From Mycolicibacterium lacusdiani (GTDB lineage Bacteria > Actinomycetota > Actinomycetes > Mycobacteriales > Mycobacteriaceae): a stretch of 64,000 nt of DNA. The stretch is from NCBI RefSeq assembly GCF_021916785.1, contig NZ_JAKCFC010000004.1:62001-126000 (forward strand), read 5' to 3'. Under the pieces are notes generated by a model. It did no database searches. It was not told the origin of the DNA and saw only the letters and a list, made by a program, of their open reading frames with translations. Below are positions 11,525-20,526 of this stretch, piece after piece (the first letter of the stretch is position 1; each line of letters begins with the position of its first letter). The position numbers were made by a program, and so were the translations under genes.

Positions 11525-12345
11525 TGAGTTCGAGCGGCGGGGTGTCCCACGGAAGCGAGCTGTCGGGTGCGTGGAACTTCCGCGACGTCACCGAGGAGAC
11601 GGGGATTCGGCCGGGCCGGTTCTTCCGTTCCAGTGAGCTGAGTGCCCTCGACGAGGCGGGCCGCGCTGCTCTGGCCGGGTACGGCATCACCGACGTCGCG
11701 GACCTGCGCTCGGTGCGCGAACTCGAGCGCCGCGGGCCGGGCCGGGTGCCCGACGGGGTGCGGGTGCACCTGCTGCCGTTTCACGAACTGTCGGCGTCGA
11801 CCGCGGGCGCGCCGCACGAGCAAAGCTTCGAGCGGATGATGACCGAGAAGCCCGACGACGAGGACGTCGCGGTCGCGGCGATGCGCTTCATGACCGAGGA
11901 GTACCTGCGGTTCCCGGCACTGCCCGGCGCGCATCTGGCAGTGCGACAAGTGATCTCGACGCTGGCCGACGATCGCCCGCTCATCGCGCACTGCTTCGCG
12001 GGCAAGGATCGGACCGGGTTCACGGTGGCACTCGTGCTCGAGACGGTCGGGGTGCCCCGCGACGCGATCCTGGCCGACTTCCTGCGGAGCAATGCGGCGG
12101 TGCCGCAGCTGCGCGAAAAGATCCTCGAGTCGATCAAGACCAAGGCGGGCGAGGACGCGACGCCGGAGATCGTGACGTTCGCCGAAGCGCGGCTGACCGA
12201 GGAGGTGCTGGGCGTGCGCGAGGAGTACCTCGACGCCGCGCGGCGCACCATCGACTCCGAATACGGCTCGCTGCCAGGCTATCTGGAATCGCTCGGCATC
12301 ACCGATGACGAAGTGTCACGGCTTCGGGCGGCTCTGCGCGGCTGA
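11524..12345 (+). CDS. ptbB: Protein tyrosine/phosphoinositide phosphatase PtpB
   Basis: GTG start shares one base with the fadE2 stop, giving 273 aa. The P-loop HCFAGKDRTG (Cys157 nucleophile, Arg163) is the CX5R signature of the MptpB family, and the N-terminal WNFRD and FRSSEL motifs are also typical. In pathogenic mycobacteria the secreted orthologue (Rv0153c) dephosphorylates host phosphotyrosine and phosphoinositides. No Sec signal peptide is visible. It ends 2 bp from the stop of a convergent gene. An environmental species carrying it probably uses it for something other than virulence, but this is inference. Confidence 0.92.
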   Translation: MSSSGGVSHGSELSGAWNFRDVTEETGIRPGRFFRSSELSALDEAGRAALAGYGITDVADLRSVRELERRGPGRVPDGVRVHLLPFHELSASTAGAPHEQSFERMMTEKPDDEDVAVAAMRFMTEEYLRFPALPGAHLAVRQVISTLADDRPLIAHCFAGKDRTGFTVALVLETVGVPRDAILADFLRSNAAVPQLREKILESIKTKAGEDATPEIVTFAEARLTEEVLGVREEYLDAARRTIDSEYGSLPGYLESLGITDDEVSRLRAALRG

Positions 12346-12347
12346 AC

Positions 12348-12668
12348 CTACTGCTGCGCGACTTCGACGTCGGACATCAGGATCCGCACTCCACCCGTCG
12401 AAAGCCGTCCCAACGCCTGGAAGAACGCCCCCGCCTCTGGAGTGGTGACCGCGGCGACGGCGGCGTCGTAGTCCGGGTAATACAGGTCGATCATCCGGTA
12501 GGCAGGCGTCGGTGAGCCGTCCTCCTTCGGCCACACCTTCGACGCCTCGAAGCGAACGTAGCCGGGAATCTTGCGCGCGGCGTCGAGCTGTTCGGCCTCG
12601 TAGGCCGCCTCGAACGCCGACGGATCGGTCGGGTTGTCGTAGATGACCGTGATCTTCGTTTCGGACAA
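12348..12668 (-). CDS. EthD-family protein
   Basis: 106 aa starting at TTG (12668-12666), chosen because GAGGAG lies about 7 bases upstream and the reading frame further up has no family resemblance. The sequence begins SETKITVIYDNPTDP and has the ferredoxin-like alpha/beta pattern of EthD/dimeric alpha-beta barrel proteins (YEAEQLDAARKIPG, then YYPDYDAAVAAVTTPE). EthD itself is needed for ETBE degradation in Rhodococcus, but most members have no known reaction. It is convergent with ptbB, with only 2 bp between stops. Confidence 0.8.
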   Translation of the reverse strand: MSETKITVIYDNPTDPSAFEAAYEAEQLDAARKIPGYVRFEASKVWPKEDGSPTPAYRMIDLYYPDYDAAVAAVTTPEAGAFFQALGRLSTGGVRILMSDVEVAQQ

Positions 12669-12793
12669 CGTGACTCCTCTGCTCGTTCGACGCCGCGACG
12701 CCCCGTGGCGGCCGCACTCAATCATGGCGTGCGCGAGGCATCGCTGCTTGTCGGGCCCCGGCTTGAGATCCCACCGAGTCACATCCTTCCCGT

Positions 12794-12860
12794 CGGCATC
12801 AGCGGTCACTGGCGGCGGCGCGGCAACCGACTTGCGGTTGTCCCGCCTGGTCAGCGAATC
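12794..12860. repeat. Left inverted repeat flanking the 115-aa gene
   Basis: The reverse complement of 12801-12860 matches 13243-13302 at about 47 of 60 positions by eye, with uninterrupted blocks GATTCGCTGACCAG, GGGACAAC, TTGCCGC and CCAGTGAC. Similarity continues outward weakly (GATGCCG against GGTGCCG) to about 12794. Its partner lies 0.4 kb away, just after the stop of the enclosed gene. Confidence 0.8.
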
Positions 12861-12896
12861 CCCGGTCGTGTCGGTGCCTCCTTCGATCGTCGCGGG

Positions 12897-13244
12897 ATGG
12901 ACGACGCGCGACGGTTGCACGGGCTCGAGCTGCGGTACGCGCTGAGCGTCTACCTGTCTCAGCACGGTCCGTGTTCGATCTCCACGCTGATCGCCGGTCT
13001 CACCCATCAGGGTTTCGACCTCGGCGACCACGCGCCGAAAGCGGTGTCCGATGCGCTTCGGTGGGAGATCGGACGGGGCCGGGTCGTGCGCGTCCGCCGC
13101 GGGACGTACGACGCGACGGAGTGGCCGCGCTCGACCGCGCACCGCATCTTCAAGCGGGTGCTCGCCCTACGGAGCCGCGCTCGGGAGCTGCGGCCGGTCG
13201 ACCTGGACGCCTACGACGACGCCTTCTGGGAATCGCTCGGCTGA
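12897..13244 (+). CDS. Conserved mycobacterial hypothetical protein between inverted repeats
   Basis: 115 aa from ATG 12897 (MDDARRLHGLELRYAL). A longer in-frame start at 12705 would run through the left inverted repeat and looks non-coding. The sequence is basic and helical. The segment from SISTLIAGL to GRVVRVRRGTYDATEW reads like a winged-helix DNA-binding fold, with a recognition helix around AVSDALRWEI and a basic wing, but I do not recognise a named family. No RBS is obvious. The gene fits exactly between two imperfect inverted repeats of about 60 bp, and its stop codon touches the right one, so it may be cargo of a small mobile unit. Confidence 0.6.
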   Translation: MDDARRLHGLELRYALSVYLSQHGPCSISTLIAGLTHQGFDLGDHAPKAVSDALRWEIGRGRVVRVRRGTYDATEWPRSTAHRIFKRVLALRSRARELRPVDLDAYDDAFWESLG

Positions 13245-13309
13245 TTCGCTGACCAGATGGGACAACGCGAAGTCGATTGCCGCAGCTCGTCCAGTGACTG
13301 GTGGTGCCG
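13243..13309. repeat. Right inverted repeat flanking the 115-aa gene
   Basis: Partner of 12794-12860, beginning GATTCGCTGACCAG at 13243 within the stop region of the 115-aa gene. Both copies read outward as a similar peptide pattern (SLTRxDNxKSxAA), which is a by-product of the repeat and not evidence of coding. The DUF456 gene ends 15 bp further on, at 13324. Confidence 0.8.
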
Positions 13310-13323
13310 TTGTGACTGGGACG

Positions 13324-13806
13324 CTAGCTGACGAAGACGCCGATCACCCAGACCACCGTGGCCAAAAGTCCGCCCGCCAGTTCGACCCCGACCGACAGCG
13401 CCACGCCCTTGAGCGCGTGCACAGTCGACGCCCATGCTCGCTTCTGGTCGCGCCGCTTCCCCAGTTCGGCAAGGTAGATGCCGAGCACGAAGCCCACCAC
13501 TAGCCCGACCACCGGGATCACGAAGAACCCGACGAATCCGAGTGCAGCGCCGGCGAACAGGCTGCCCGTACTAACGTCAGCGGTCCGCATCCGCTTGGCG
13601 GGCCACAGGTACTTGATCAGCAGGGTGCCCGCGAGGATCGCCGTGACGACGCCGAGGGTCACCCACCCTGCGATCGTCTGCTCGACGAACGCCCAGACCG
13701 CGATCGCCGCGAAGACCAGCAGCGTGCCAGGCAGCAGCGGAATCAAGATCCCCGCCAGACCGACGGCGATCGCCACCCCGACGAGGAAGATCCCGATCGT
13801 GTCCAT
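13324..13806 (-). CDS. DUF456 membrane protein
   Basis: 160 aa, strongly hydrophobic, with four or five membrane segments (residues 4-36, 40-62, 82-112 and 135-158) and the DUF456 pattern LLPGTLLVFAAIAVWAF near the N-terminus plus GFFVIPVVGLVVGFVLG in the middle. Function of the family is unknown. The start lies 9 bp after the stop of the haloacid dehalogenase gene, so it is probably the last gene of the operon 15520-13324. Confidence 0.85.
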   Translation of the reverse strand: MDTIGIFLVGVAIAVGLAGILIPLLPGTLLVFAAIAVWAFVEQTIAGWVTLGVVTAILAGTLLIKYLWPAKRMRTADVSTGSLFAGAALGFVGFFVIPVVGLVVGFVLGIYLAELGKRRDQKRAWASTVHALKGVALSVGVELAGGLLATVVWVIGVFVS

Positions 13807-13815
13807 GAACCGAGC

Positions 13816-14529
13816 CTATGGGGTGGTGGCCCCGAGCTGGCGGGCGAGATCCTGGAAGTCCTCCGCCAGGTAGTCGAACTCGCCGTCCTCCACTCGCGGT
13901 GGCTTCCGCCCGGGCCCACGTTCGAGCGGCCGCGCGACGTAGGCCGTCATCAACCCGGCATCGCGGGCGGCCCGCAGATCGCTGGGGTGCGCCGCTACCA
14001 GGGCCAACTCACCGGGCGCGACGTCGAGCAGCTCGGCGCAGCCGAGGTAGGCCTCGGGGTCGGGCTTGTAATGGCGGAACAGCTCGGCGGAGATCACGCA
14101 ATCCCAGGGCAGACCCGCGCGCTTGGCCATGTTCGTCAGCAGTGACACGTTGCCGTTCGACAGCGTCGTGATCGTGAAGGAGCCCTTTAGCCGGGTCAGA
14201 CCCTCGACGGTGTCGCGCCACGGGTCGAGCCGGTGCCAGGCCCGGTTCAGCTCGTCGACGTCGTCGTCGGGAATTCCATAGATGCCGGCACGCTCCAGCA
14301 GCTCGTCGAGGATCAGACGGTGCAGGGCGTCGATCTTCAGCCATGGAAGTTCGCCGCTCCGAACGCGGTCCATGGCCGCCGGATAGCCGGCACGCCAGTC
14401 GTCGGCGAACCGAGCCCAGTCGCGGTCCACGCCGTGCGCCTCGCCGAACGACGTCAGCTCGCGGATGACGCTGCCACGCCAGTCGACGACCGTGCCGAAC
14501 ACGTCGAACGCCAACGCGCGCAGCGTCAT
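13816..14529 (-). CDS. Haloacid dehalogenase, type II
   Basis: 237 aa from ATG 14529 (MTLRALAFDVFGT); upstream in-frame codons give no family similarity. FDVFGT carries the nucleophilic Asp9, TLSNGN is motif II, and KPDPEAY supplies the motif III Lys. The order and spacing fit L-2-haloacid dehalogenase/HAD-IA. Family chemistry is hydrolytic removal of halogen or phosphate via an aspartyl ester. The true substrate in this organism is unknown, and plain phosphatase activity is possible. It lies 28 bp downstream of the quinone oxidoreductase stop. Confidence 0.87.
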   Translation of the reverse strand: MTLRALAFDVFGTVVDWRGSVIRELTSFGEAHGVDRDWARFADDWRAGYPAAMDRVRSGELPWLKIDALHRLILDELLERAGIYGIPDDDVDELNRAWHRLDPWRDTVEGLTRLKGSFTITTLSNGNVSLLTNMAKRAGLPWDCVISAELFRHYKPDPEAYLGCAELLDVAPGELALVAAHPSDLRAARDAGLMTAYVARPLERGPGRKPPRVEDGEFDYLAEDFQDLARQLGATTP

Positions 14530-14557
14530 CGCTCGACGTTCTTCGCGCAAGCGCTCA

Positions 14558-15520
14558 TCACGGTACGAGGACCAGCTTCCCGCGCACCTCACCGGCGGCG
14601 AGCGCCTCGAGCGCGGCGCGTCCGTCGGCCAGCGGGTACCGCACAGGCGGCGCGGGACGCAGCCCGGCGTCGACCAGGCCCGCGACGCCCGCGCCGACCA
14701 TCGCCTGCGCGCCTGGCGTGCGACCGGCGAACTCGCCCCAGCCCACCCCGACCACGCTCACGTTGCGCAGCAGCAGCCGATTTACCTTCACCGTCGGGAT
14801 GCCGCCTGCCGCAAAGCCGATGACGAGCAGCCGCCCTTCGGTGGCCAGCACGCGGATCGCGTCGTCGAACGCGTCGCCGCCCACCGGGTCGACGACCACG
14901 TCGACGCCGCGGCCGTCGGTGTGGTCGCGCACCGCCTTCGCCCAACCGTCGGTCAGCGGGAGCACGACGTCGGCCCCGAGGGACTCGACGAACTCCGTCG
15001 CGCCGGGTCGGTGGACCATGGCGATCACCCTGGCGCCCATGGCCTTCGCGACCTGAATCGCTGCCGTGCCGACACCGCCGGCGGAGCCGAGCACGAGCAC
15101 CGTCTCACCGGCGAGCAGCGCCGCGCGGCGGGCCAGGGCGAAGTGCATCGTGTAGTAGTTGCCCAGCAGGCAAACCGCCGACGCGTCGTCGAGGTCGGGG
15201 TTGGTCGGCGTCACGCTGTCGACCGGGAGCGCCACCCGCTCGGCCCAGCCGCCGAGCAGACTGAATCCCGAAACCCGTTGTCCCGCAGTAAAACCGGAAC
15301 CTTCCGGCGCGGACCGCACCGTGCCCGCCACCTCGACACCTGGGATGAACGGCGGCTCCATCTTCATCTGGTAGCCGCCCTGCAGCATCAGCAGATCGGG
15401 GAAGCAGACGCCGGCCGCACCGACGTCGACGACCACGGCGGAGTCACCCGCCGCGTCGTCGACATCGGTGTAGCTCAGCCCGGACGGTCCGGAAAGGGAT
15501 TGCGCGACAAGCGCTTTCAC
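14558..15520 (-). CDS. NADPH:quinone oxidoreductase / MDR-family dehydrogenase
   Basis: 320 aa beginning at GTG 15520. The N-terminal GroES-like fold (about 1-120) is followed by a Rossmann domain with VLGSAGGVGTAAIQ for NADP(H). The zinc-ligand residues of alcohol dehydrogenases are missing, so this is a zinc-independent quinone oxidoreductase-type MDR enzyme, matching Rv0149. It follows the SDR gene by 34 bp on the same strand. The redox partner is unknown; linkage with the SDR and aldehyde dehydrogenase genes suggests a carbonyl or lipid catabolic pathway. Confidence 0.87.
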   Translation of the reverse strand: MKALVAQSLSGPSGLSYTDVDDAAGDSAVVVDVGAAGVCFPDLLMLQGGYQMKMEPPFIPGVEVAGTVRSAPEGSGFTAGQRVSGFSLLGGWAERVALPVDSVTPTNPDLDDASAVCLLGNYYTMHFALARRAALLAGETVLVLGSAGGVGTAAIQVAKAMGARVIAMVHRPGATEFVESLGADVVLPLTDGWAKAVRDHTDGRGVDVVVDPVGGDAFDDAIRVLATEGRLLVIGFAAGGIPTVKVNRLLLRNVSVVGVGWGEFAGRTPGAQAMVGAGVAGLVDAGLRPAPPVRYPLADGRAALEALAAGEVRGKLVLVP

Positions 15521-15554
15521 TTACACGCTGCCCGGTCGCTCAGCTGGAGCCGCA

Positions 15555-16421
15555 TCAGCCGAGCTTGAAGCTGGCCGACTTGGCCGCCGACAGATCGATG
15601 ATCTCGCCCCACTTGCTGGCGACGTCGTCGATCGACGGCACGCCGTCGGAGAACGTCACGCCCTCGTTCTGGAAGAGCGCGGTGCGCTGCACCTTGCCGC
15701 CGCCGACGATGAAGATCGAGTCGGTGTCGGCCAGCTCCTCGGTCATCAGGTACGCCACCACCGGCGCCACGTACTCCGGCGTCAGCTTCTCGAAGACCTC
15801 CTTGGGCAGGATGTCCTCGGTCATGCGGGTCGCTGCGATGGGAGCCACCGCGTTGGTCTTGATGTCGTACTTCGCGCCCTCCTGGGCCAGGGTGTTGATC
15901 AGGCCGACGAGACCCAGCTTGGCGGCGCCGTAGTTGGCCTGGCCGAAGTTGCCGAACAGACCGCTGGTCGACGTCGCGACGACGACGCGGCCGAAGCTCT
16001 GCTCGCGGAAGTGCGGCCACGCAGCGCGAATGACGTTGTAGCCGCCGTAGAGGTGCACCTTGAGCACGGCGTCCCAGTTCTCGAACGTCATCTTGTGGAA
16101 GGTGCCGTCGCGCAGGATGCCCGCGTTGCTGACCACGCCGTCGACCTTGCCGAACTCGTCGATGGCGGTCTTGATGATGTTCTCCGCGCCCTCGGGCTCG
16201 GCGACGCTGTCGTAGTTGGCCACCGCGCGGCCGCCCGCCTCCTTGATCTCCGAGACGACCTGATCGGCCATGTTGTGTCCGGCGCCCGATCCATCTCGCG
16301 AGCCGCCGAGGTCGTTGACGACGACGCTCGCGCCCTCCCTGGCCAGCGTCAGGGCGTATTCACGACCCAGTCCGCCGCCTGCTCCAGTGACGACGACGAC
16401 GCGATCCTGCACTCCGGGCAT
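15555..16421 (-). CDS. Short-chain dehydrogenase, MFE-2/hydroxyacyl-CoA dehydrogenase type
   Basis: 288 aa. The TGAGGGLG loop (residues 12-19) binds the nucleotide, NNAG is replaced by SNAG at 98-101, and the catalytic set Ser151-Tyr164-Lys168 is intact (QANYGAAKLG). The extended C-terminus and the phrase VVNDLGGSRDGSG are typical of the 3-hydroxyacyl-CoA dehydrogenase domain of peroxisomal multifunctional enzyme 2; Rv0148 is the recognised counterpart. A strong AGGAG lies 5 bases before the ATG. It probably oxidises a 3-hydroxyacyl or steroid substrate with NAD+. Confidence 0.9.
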   Translation of the reverse strand: MPGVQDRVVVVTGAGGGLGREYALTLAREGASVVVNDLGGSRDGSGAGHNMADQVVSEIKEAGGRAVANYDSVAEPEGAENIIKTAIDEFGKVDGVVSNAGILRDGTFHKMTFENWDAVLKVHLYGGYNVIRAAWPHFREQSFGRVVVATSTSGLFGNFGQANYGAAKLGLVGLINTLAQEGAKYDIKTNAVAPIAATRMTEDILPKEVFEKLTPEYVAPVVAYLMTEELADTDSIFIVGGGKVQRTALFQNEGVTFSDGVPSIDDVASKWGEIIDLSAAKSASFKLG

Positions 16422-16475
16422 TGCACTCCTCTTTCGAAAGGGTTCGGGCTAAATGGGTCTCGATGCTGGACGTGC

Positions 16476-17879
16476 CTAGAACAGCCGGCGTGCCAGCTTC
16501 CACGCCTTATCTGTATACGGCGGGTAGATGATGGCGGATAGGTCGGGTCGGGTCGTCTTCGTCAGAACCGACTTGCGGTGACTGAACTCCTCGAACCCGA
16601 ACTTGCCGTGGTAGGCGCCCATGCCGGACGGGCCGACGCCGCCGAACGGCAGCTTCGTGGTGGTGAACTGGAACAGCAGGTGGTTCACCAGCATCCCGCC
16701 GGCAGGCACCTCCTTGATCACCCGCTCCCGCACGCTCTTGGTCTTCGTGAACAGGTAGGCGGCCAGCGGCTTCGGCCGTGAATTCACGAAGTCGATTGCC
16801 TCGTCGAGGTTTCCGACGGTGACGATCGGCAGGATGGGGCCGAAGATCTCGTCGCGCATCAGCGGCTCGTCGAGATCGGGGTCGACGACCACCGTCGGCT
16901 GGATCTTGATCTCGCTAGCGTTGGACCCGCCACCGATCGCGACCGTGCCCTTGGTCGCGGCCAGGGACGACACCAACCGGTCGAAGTGCCGCTCGTTGAC
17001 GATGCGCTTGCCCGAGGAGTCGCCCGCCTCGAACGCCTCGACCGCACTCTTGATCTTGTCGACGAGTTCGTCGCGGATCGATGCGTCGGCGATGACGTAG
17101 TCCGGGGCGATGCAGATCTGTCCGGAGTTCAGCAACTTGGAGAAGGCGATGCGCTTGGCGGCGACGTCGATGTCCGCGTCGGCGGCCACGATCACCGGGC
17201 TCTTGCCGCCGAGTTCCAGGGTCACGGGCGTCAGGTGCGACGCCGCGGCCTCGTAGACCTTGCGGCCGATCTCCGTGCCGCCGGTGAAGCACAGCCGGTC
17301 GAAGCCCTGGGCGATGAGTTCCTGGCTGACCGCTCCATCGCCTTCGACGACCGCGACGGCGTCGGTGTCCAGGTAGCGACGCACCAACTGGGCCATCAGC
17401 GCCGACGACGCGGGCGCAACCTCGGACGGCTTGAGCACCACGGCATTGCCTGCGGCGAGCGCGCCGACGGCGGGACCGAGCGTCAGCGCGAATGGGAAGT
17501 TCCAAGCACCGATGACGAGCACGACGCCGTAGGGCTCGTACTCGACCCACCCGCGGCCGGGCAGCTGCGAGAACTCGAGCAGGCGCTGCTTGCGCTTGGC
17601 CCACTTGCCGACGTTCTTGGCGGCGTCGCGCGCCTCGCCCGCCGTGCTCGCGATGTCGGCGAGCCACGCCTCGAACGGCTTGCGGCCCAGGTCCTGGTTG
17701 AGCGCGTCGGCGATCTGCGCTTCGTTCTCGACGATCATCCGCTCGAGCGCCTTGAGCTGCTGCTTGCGCCACTCGATGCTGCGGGTGCGTCCCGTGGCGA
17801 AGGTCTTGCGCAGCCGCTTGACGGTGCTCGGAATGTCTTCGGTCGTCGAGCTGGGCGGTGCAACGGATTCGGTGGTCAT
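16476..17879 (-). CDS. Aldehyde dehydrogenase
   Basis: 467 aa from ATG 17879 (MTTESVAPP), with AGGAAGGA about 8 bases upstream; the frame stays open 23 codons further but lacks homology. NAD-binding motif IGAWNFPF (123-130), general base Glu222 in LELGGKSP, and catalytic Cys256 in GQICIAPDY are all present. The hydrophobic C-terminal end (LSAIIYPPY) resembles the fatty-aldehyde dehydrogenase (ALDH3) class, which may touch the membrane. Counterpart Rv0147. It oxidises aldehydes to acids with NAD(P)+. Confidence 0.9.
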   Translation of the reverse strand: MTTESVAPPSSTTEDIPSTVKRLRKTFATGRTRSIEWRKQQLKALERMIVENEAQIADALNQDLGRKPFEAWLADIASTAGEARDAAKNVGKWAKRKQRLLEFSQLPGRGWVEYEPYGVVLVIGAWNFPFALTLGPAVGALAAGNAVVLKPSEVAPASSALMAQLVRRYLDTDAVAVVEGDGAVSQELIAQGFDRLCFTGGTEIGRKVYEAAASHLTPVTLELGGKSPVIVAADADIDVAAKRIAFSKLLNSGQICIAPDYVIADASIRDELVDKIKSAVEAFEAGDSSGKRIVNERHFDRLVSSLAATKGTVAIGGGSNASEIKIQPTVVVDPDLDEPLMRDEIFGPILPIVTVGNLDEAIDFVNSRPKPLAAYLFTKTKSVRERVIKEVPAGGMLVNHLLFQFTTTKLPFGGVGPSGMGAYHGKFGFEEFSHRKSVLTKTTRPDLSAIIYPPYTDKAWKLARRLF

Positions 17880-17925
17880 GCCCCGTCCTTCCTGCCGGTC
17901 GAGCAACATCGGCCTGCTCCTCGTG

Positions 17926-17958
17926 TGGGGCCGATCGTAGCCAACCACCTGGTTGGTG
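17926..17958 (-). promoter_or_regulatory. Palindromic operator candidate and -10 element upstream of the aldehyde dehydrogenase
   Basis: CCAACCA-CC-TGGTTGG at 17941-17956 is a perfect 7+2+7 palindrome in the 104-bp gap before the aldehyde dehydrogenase gene. Reading the minus strand, TACGAT follows it closely and could be a -10 hexamer, so a repressor bound here would block it. The form suits a TetR-family operator; the TetR gene at 19078-19713 is the nearest candidate regulator. Confidence 0.4.
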
Positions 17959-17983
17959 AACAGGGCGTTGCCCGGGAAGGCGG

Positions 17984-18991
<1,008 letters not shown>

Positions 18992-19077
18992 CTACCGAAT
19001 AGGTTAGTCAGTCTAGAAGCCGACGTTGCCCACGGCACCGCCGCGCGATCGGGACGGCAACACAGGAGTTGCTGGAG

Positions 19078-19713
19078 CTAAGAGCCGAGTGTCCAGAGCT
19101 TGTTCGCCAGGAGGAGCTCCAGCTTCTCGACGATGACGCCGAGTTCGTCGTGGCCGCCCACGTAGCCGGCGTAGAAGCCCATTCCCCACATGACCGCCAC
19201 CAGCAGCTCGACCAGGGTCGTCACGTCGGTTTCGGTCGTCAACTCGCCGCGCTCGATGGCATCGGTGACCGCCCAGCTGATGAATGCCCGCGACGTCTTC
19301 AGCGAATTGTGTTCGTCGCGACTCAGTTCGGGGTGCCGCTGGGACTCCAGCACCGACGTGACCAGGAACGCAGCAGCCGATCGGTCCCGGGTGTCGGCCT
19401 GCATCGCCGCAGAGAAGAAGGCGGACAGCCGCTTCAGCAGCGACGTCTCCTCCTCGGCCTTGGCCATGCCCGCGGCAACCACCATTTCGTTCGTCTTCTC
19501 GACCACTTCGCTGTAGAGGACGCGCTTGCTGGCGAAGTAGTGATTGATGGCCGGACGCGTCAAATCGGCGCGGATAGCAATCGCCTGGAATGTCGCAGCG
19601 TCGTAGCCGAGTTCGCTGAAGACCTCGCGAGCAGCGCGGACGATCCGCTCACGCGTCTCTGCCGCCTTCGCTGCTGGCGGACGTCCTGGACCTCGGGTGG
19701 CGGTATGCGGCAC
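19078..19713 (-). CDS. TetR-family transcriptional regulator (Rv0144-like)
   Basis: 211 aa from GTG 19713. The N-terminal helix-turn-helix runs from ETRERIVRAAREVFSELGYDAATF to LTRPAINHYFASKRVLY, in the standard TetR arrangement. The ligand domain follows and is not informative. There is no clear RBS before the GTG and upstream in-frame starts exist, so the exact start is uncertain; a leaderless message is possible. Position at the head of the methyltransferase-aldehyde dehydrogenase-SDR series suggests it controls that series. Confidence 0.85.
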   Translation of the reverse strand: MPHTATRGPGRPPAAKAAETRERIVRAAREVFSELGYDAATFQAIAIRADLTRPAINHYFASKRVLYSEVVEKTNEMVVAAGMAKAEEETSLLKRLSAFFSAAMQADTRDRSAAAFLVTSVLESQRHPELSRDEHNSLKTSRAFISWAVTDAIERGELTTETDVTTLVELLVAVMWGMGFYAGYVGGHDELGVIVEKLELLLANKLWTLGS

Positions 19714-19910
19714 AGCCAAATTGTGCCATACGTCAGATAGCCCTTCGTTGCGAAATGGTTGCGGAAGCCTAAGAGAAACGGTTTCAGCAAAGGGGCACTG
19801 TCGACTGATCACGGAGTTCACCCCGCGGATGACGGATCCCTGACCGTTTCGGGGTTACACCAACGTCAACCTGGAGTTCAGGCGTCGGCCGCGCGAACTA
19901 TGGTGCTCCC

Positions 19911-20477
19911 ATGGGGGGAACCATTTCGAAGGAGTCGTACATCGAGACCGGGTTGGAGGTGTTGTCCGACTTGGGGTACGGCGGGTTGAAGCTCGCCGAG
20001 GTCTGCAACCGACTCGGTGTCACGACGGGCTCGTTCTATCACTACTTCAGCAGCTGGTCGGCCTTCGGACAGGAGTTGGTCGCCTACTGGGTGCATGCCC
20101 GCACCGTGCGCGTCGCGGACAACCTGCGCGCCGAGAGCGACCCGCGGCGGCGGGTCGACGTCCTCATACAAGAGGCGCTGATGCTGCCCTTCGAGGCCGA
20201 GGCCGCGATCCGGGTCTGGAGTTCGATCGACCAGACCGTGCACGAAGTCCAGGCCGAAGTGGATCGTCAGCGCTACGAGATGCTGCTGAACGCGGGCGTC
20301 GAGATCCTCGGTGATGGAAAGCAGGCGGAGCGCTTCGCGACGACCGCGCTCTACCTGCTCGTCGGATGCGAACAGTCGACTGTGCCGCGGGACCCCGAAC
20401 ACCTGACGTGGATCGCCGATCGGCTGCTGTTCGCGCTCGACAACGGCGTGTTCGCCAACGTGCCCGGCGGACGCTGA
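19911..20477 (+). CDS. TetR-family transcriptional regulator
   Basis: 188 aa, divergent from the other TetR gene with 197 bp between starts. Helix-turn-helix: SKESYIETGLEVLSDLGYGGLKLAEVCNRLGVTTGSFYHYFSSW, where GSFYHYF is the recognition helix motif. The remainder is an all-helical ligand domain. It precedes the FUSC transporter by 49 bp on the same strand, so regulation of that transporter is the natural guess. Confidence 0.85.
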   Translation: MGGTISKESYIETGLEVLSDLGYGGLKLAEVCNRLGVTTGSFYHYFSSWSAFGQELVAYWVHARTVRVADNLRAESDPRRRVDVLIQEALMLPFEAEAAIRVWSSIDQTVHEVQAEVDRQRYEMLLNAGVEILGDGKQAERFATTALYLLVGCEQSTVPRDPEHLTWIADRLLFALDNGVFANVPGGR

Positions 20478-20526
20478 CCCCTCGACCCGCCAACGCGGCG
20501 GTGGCCACCGGTCTACCATCCGGTGC

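Noticed and set aside
12669..13142. N-terminal extension of the EthD frame to 264 residues
   Set aside because: The extension runs through the left inverted repeat and antisense to the 115-aa gene, is Arg-rich and unlike EthD proteins; TTG 12668 has a good RBS.
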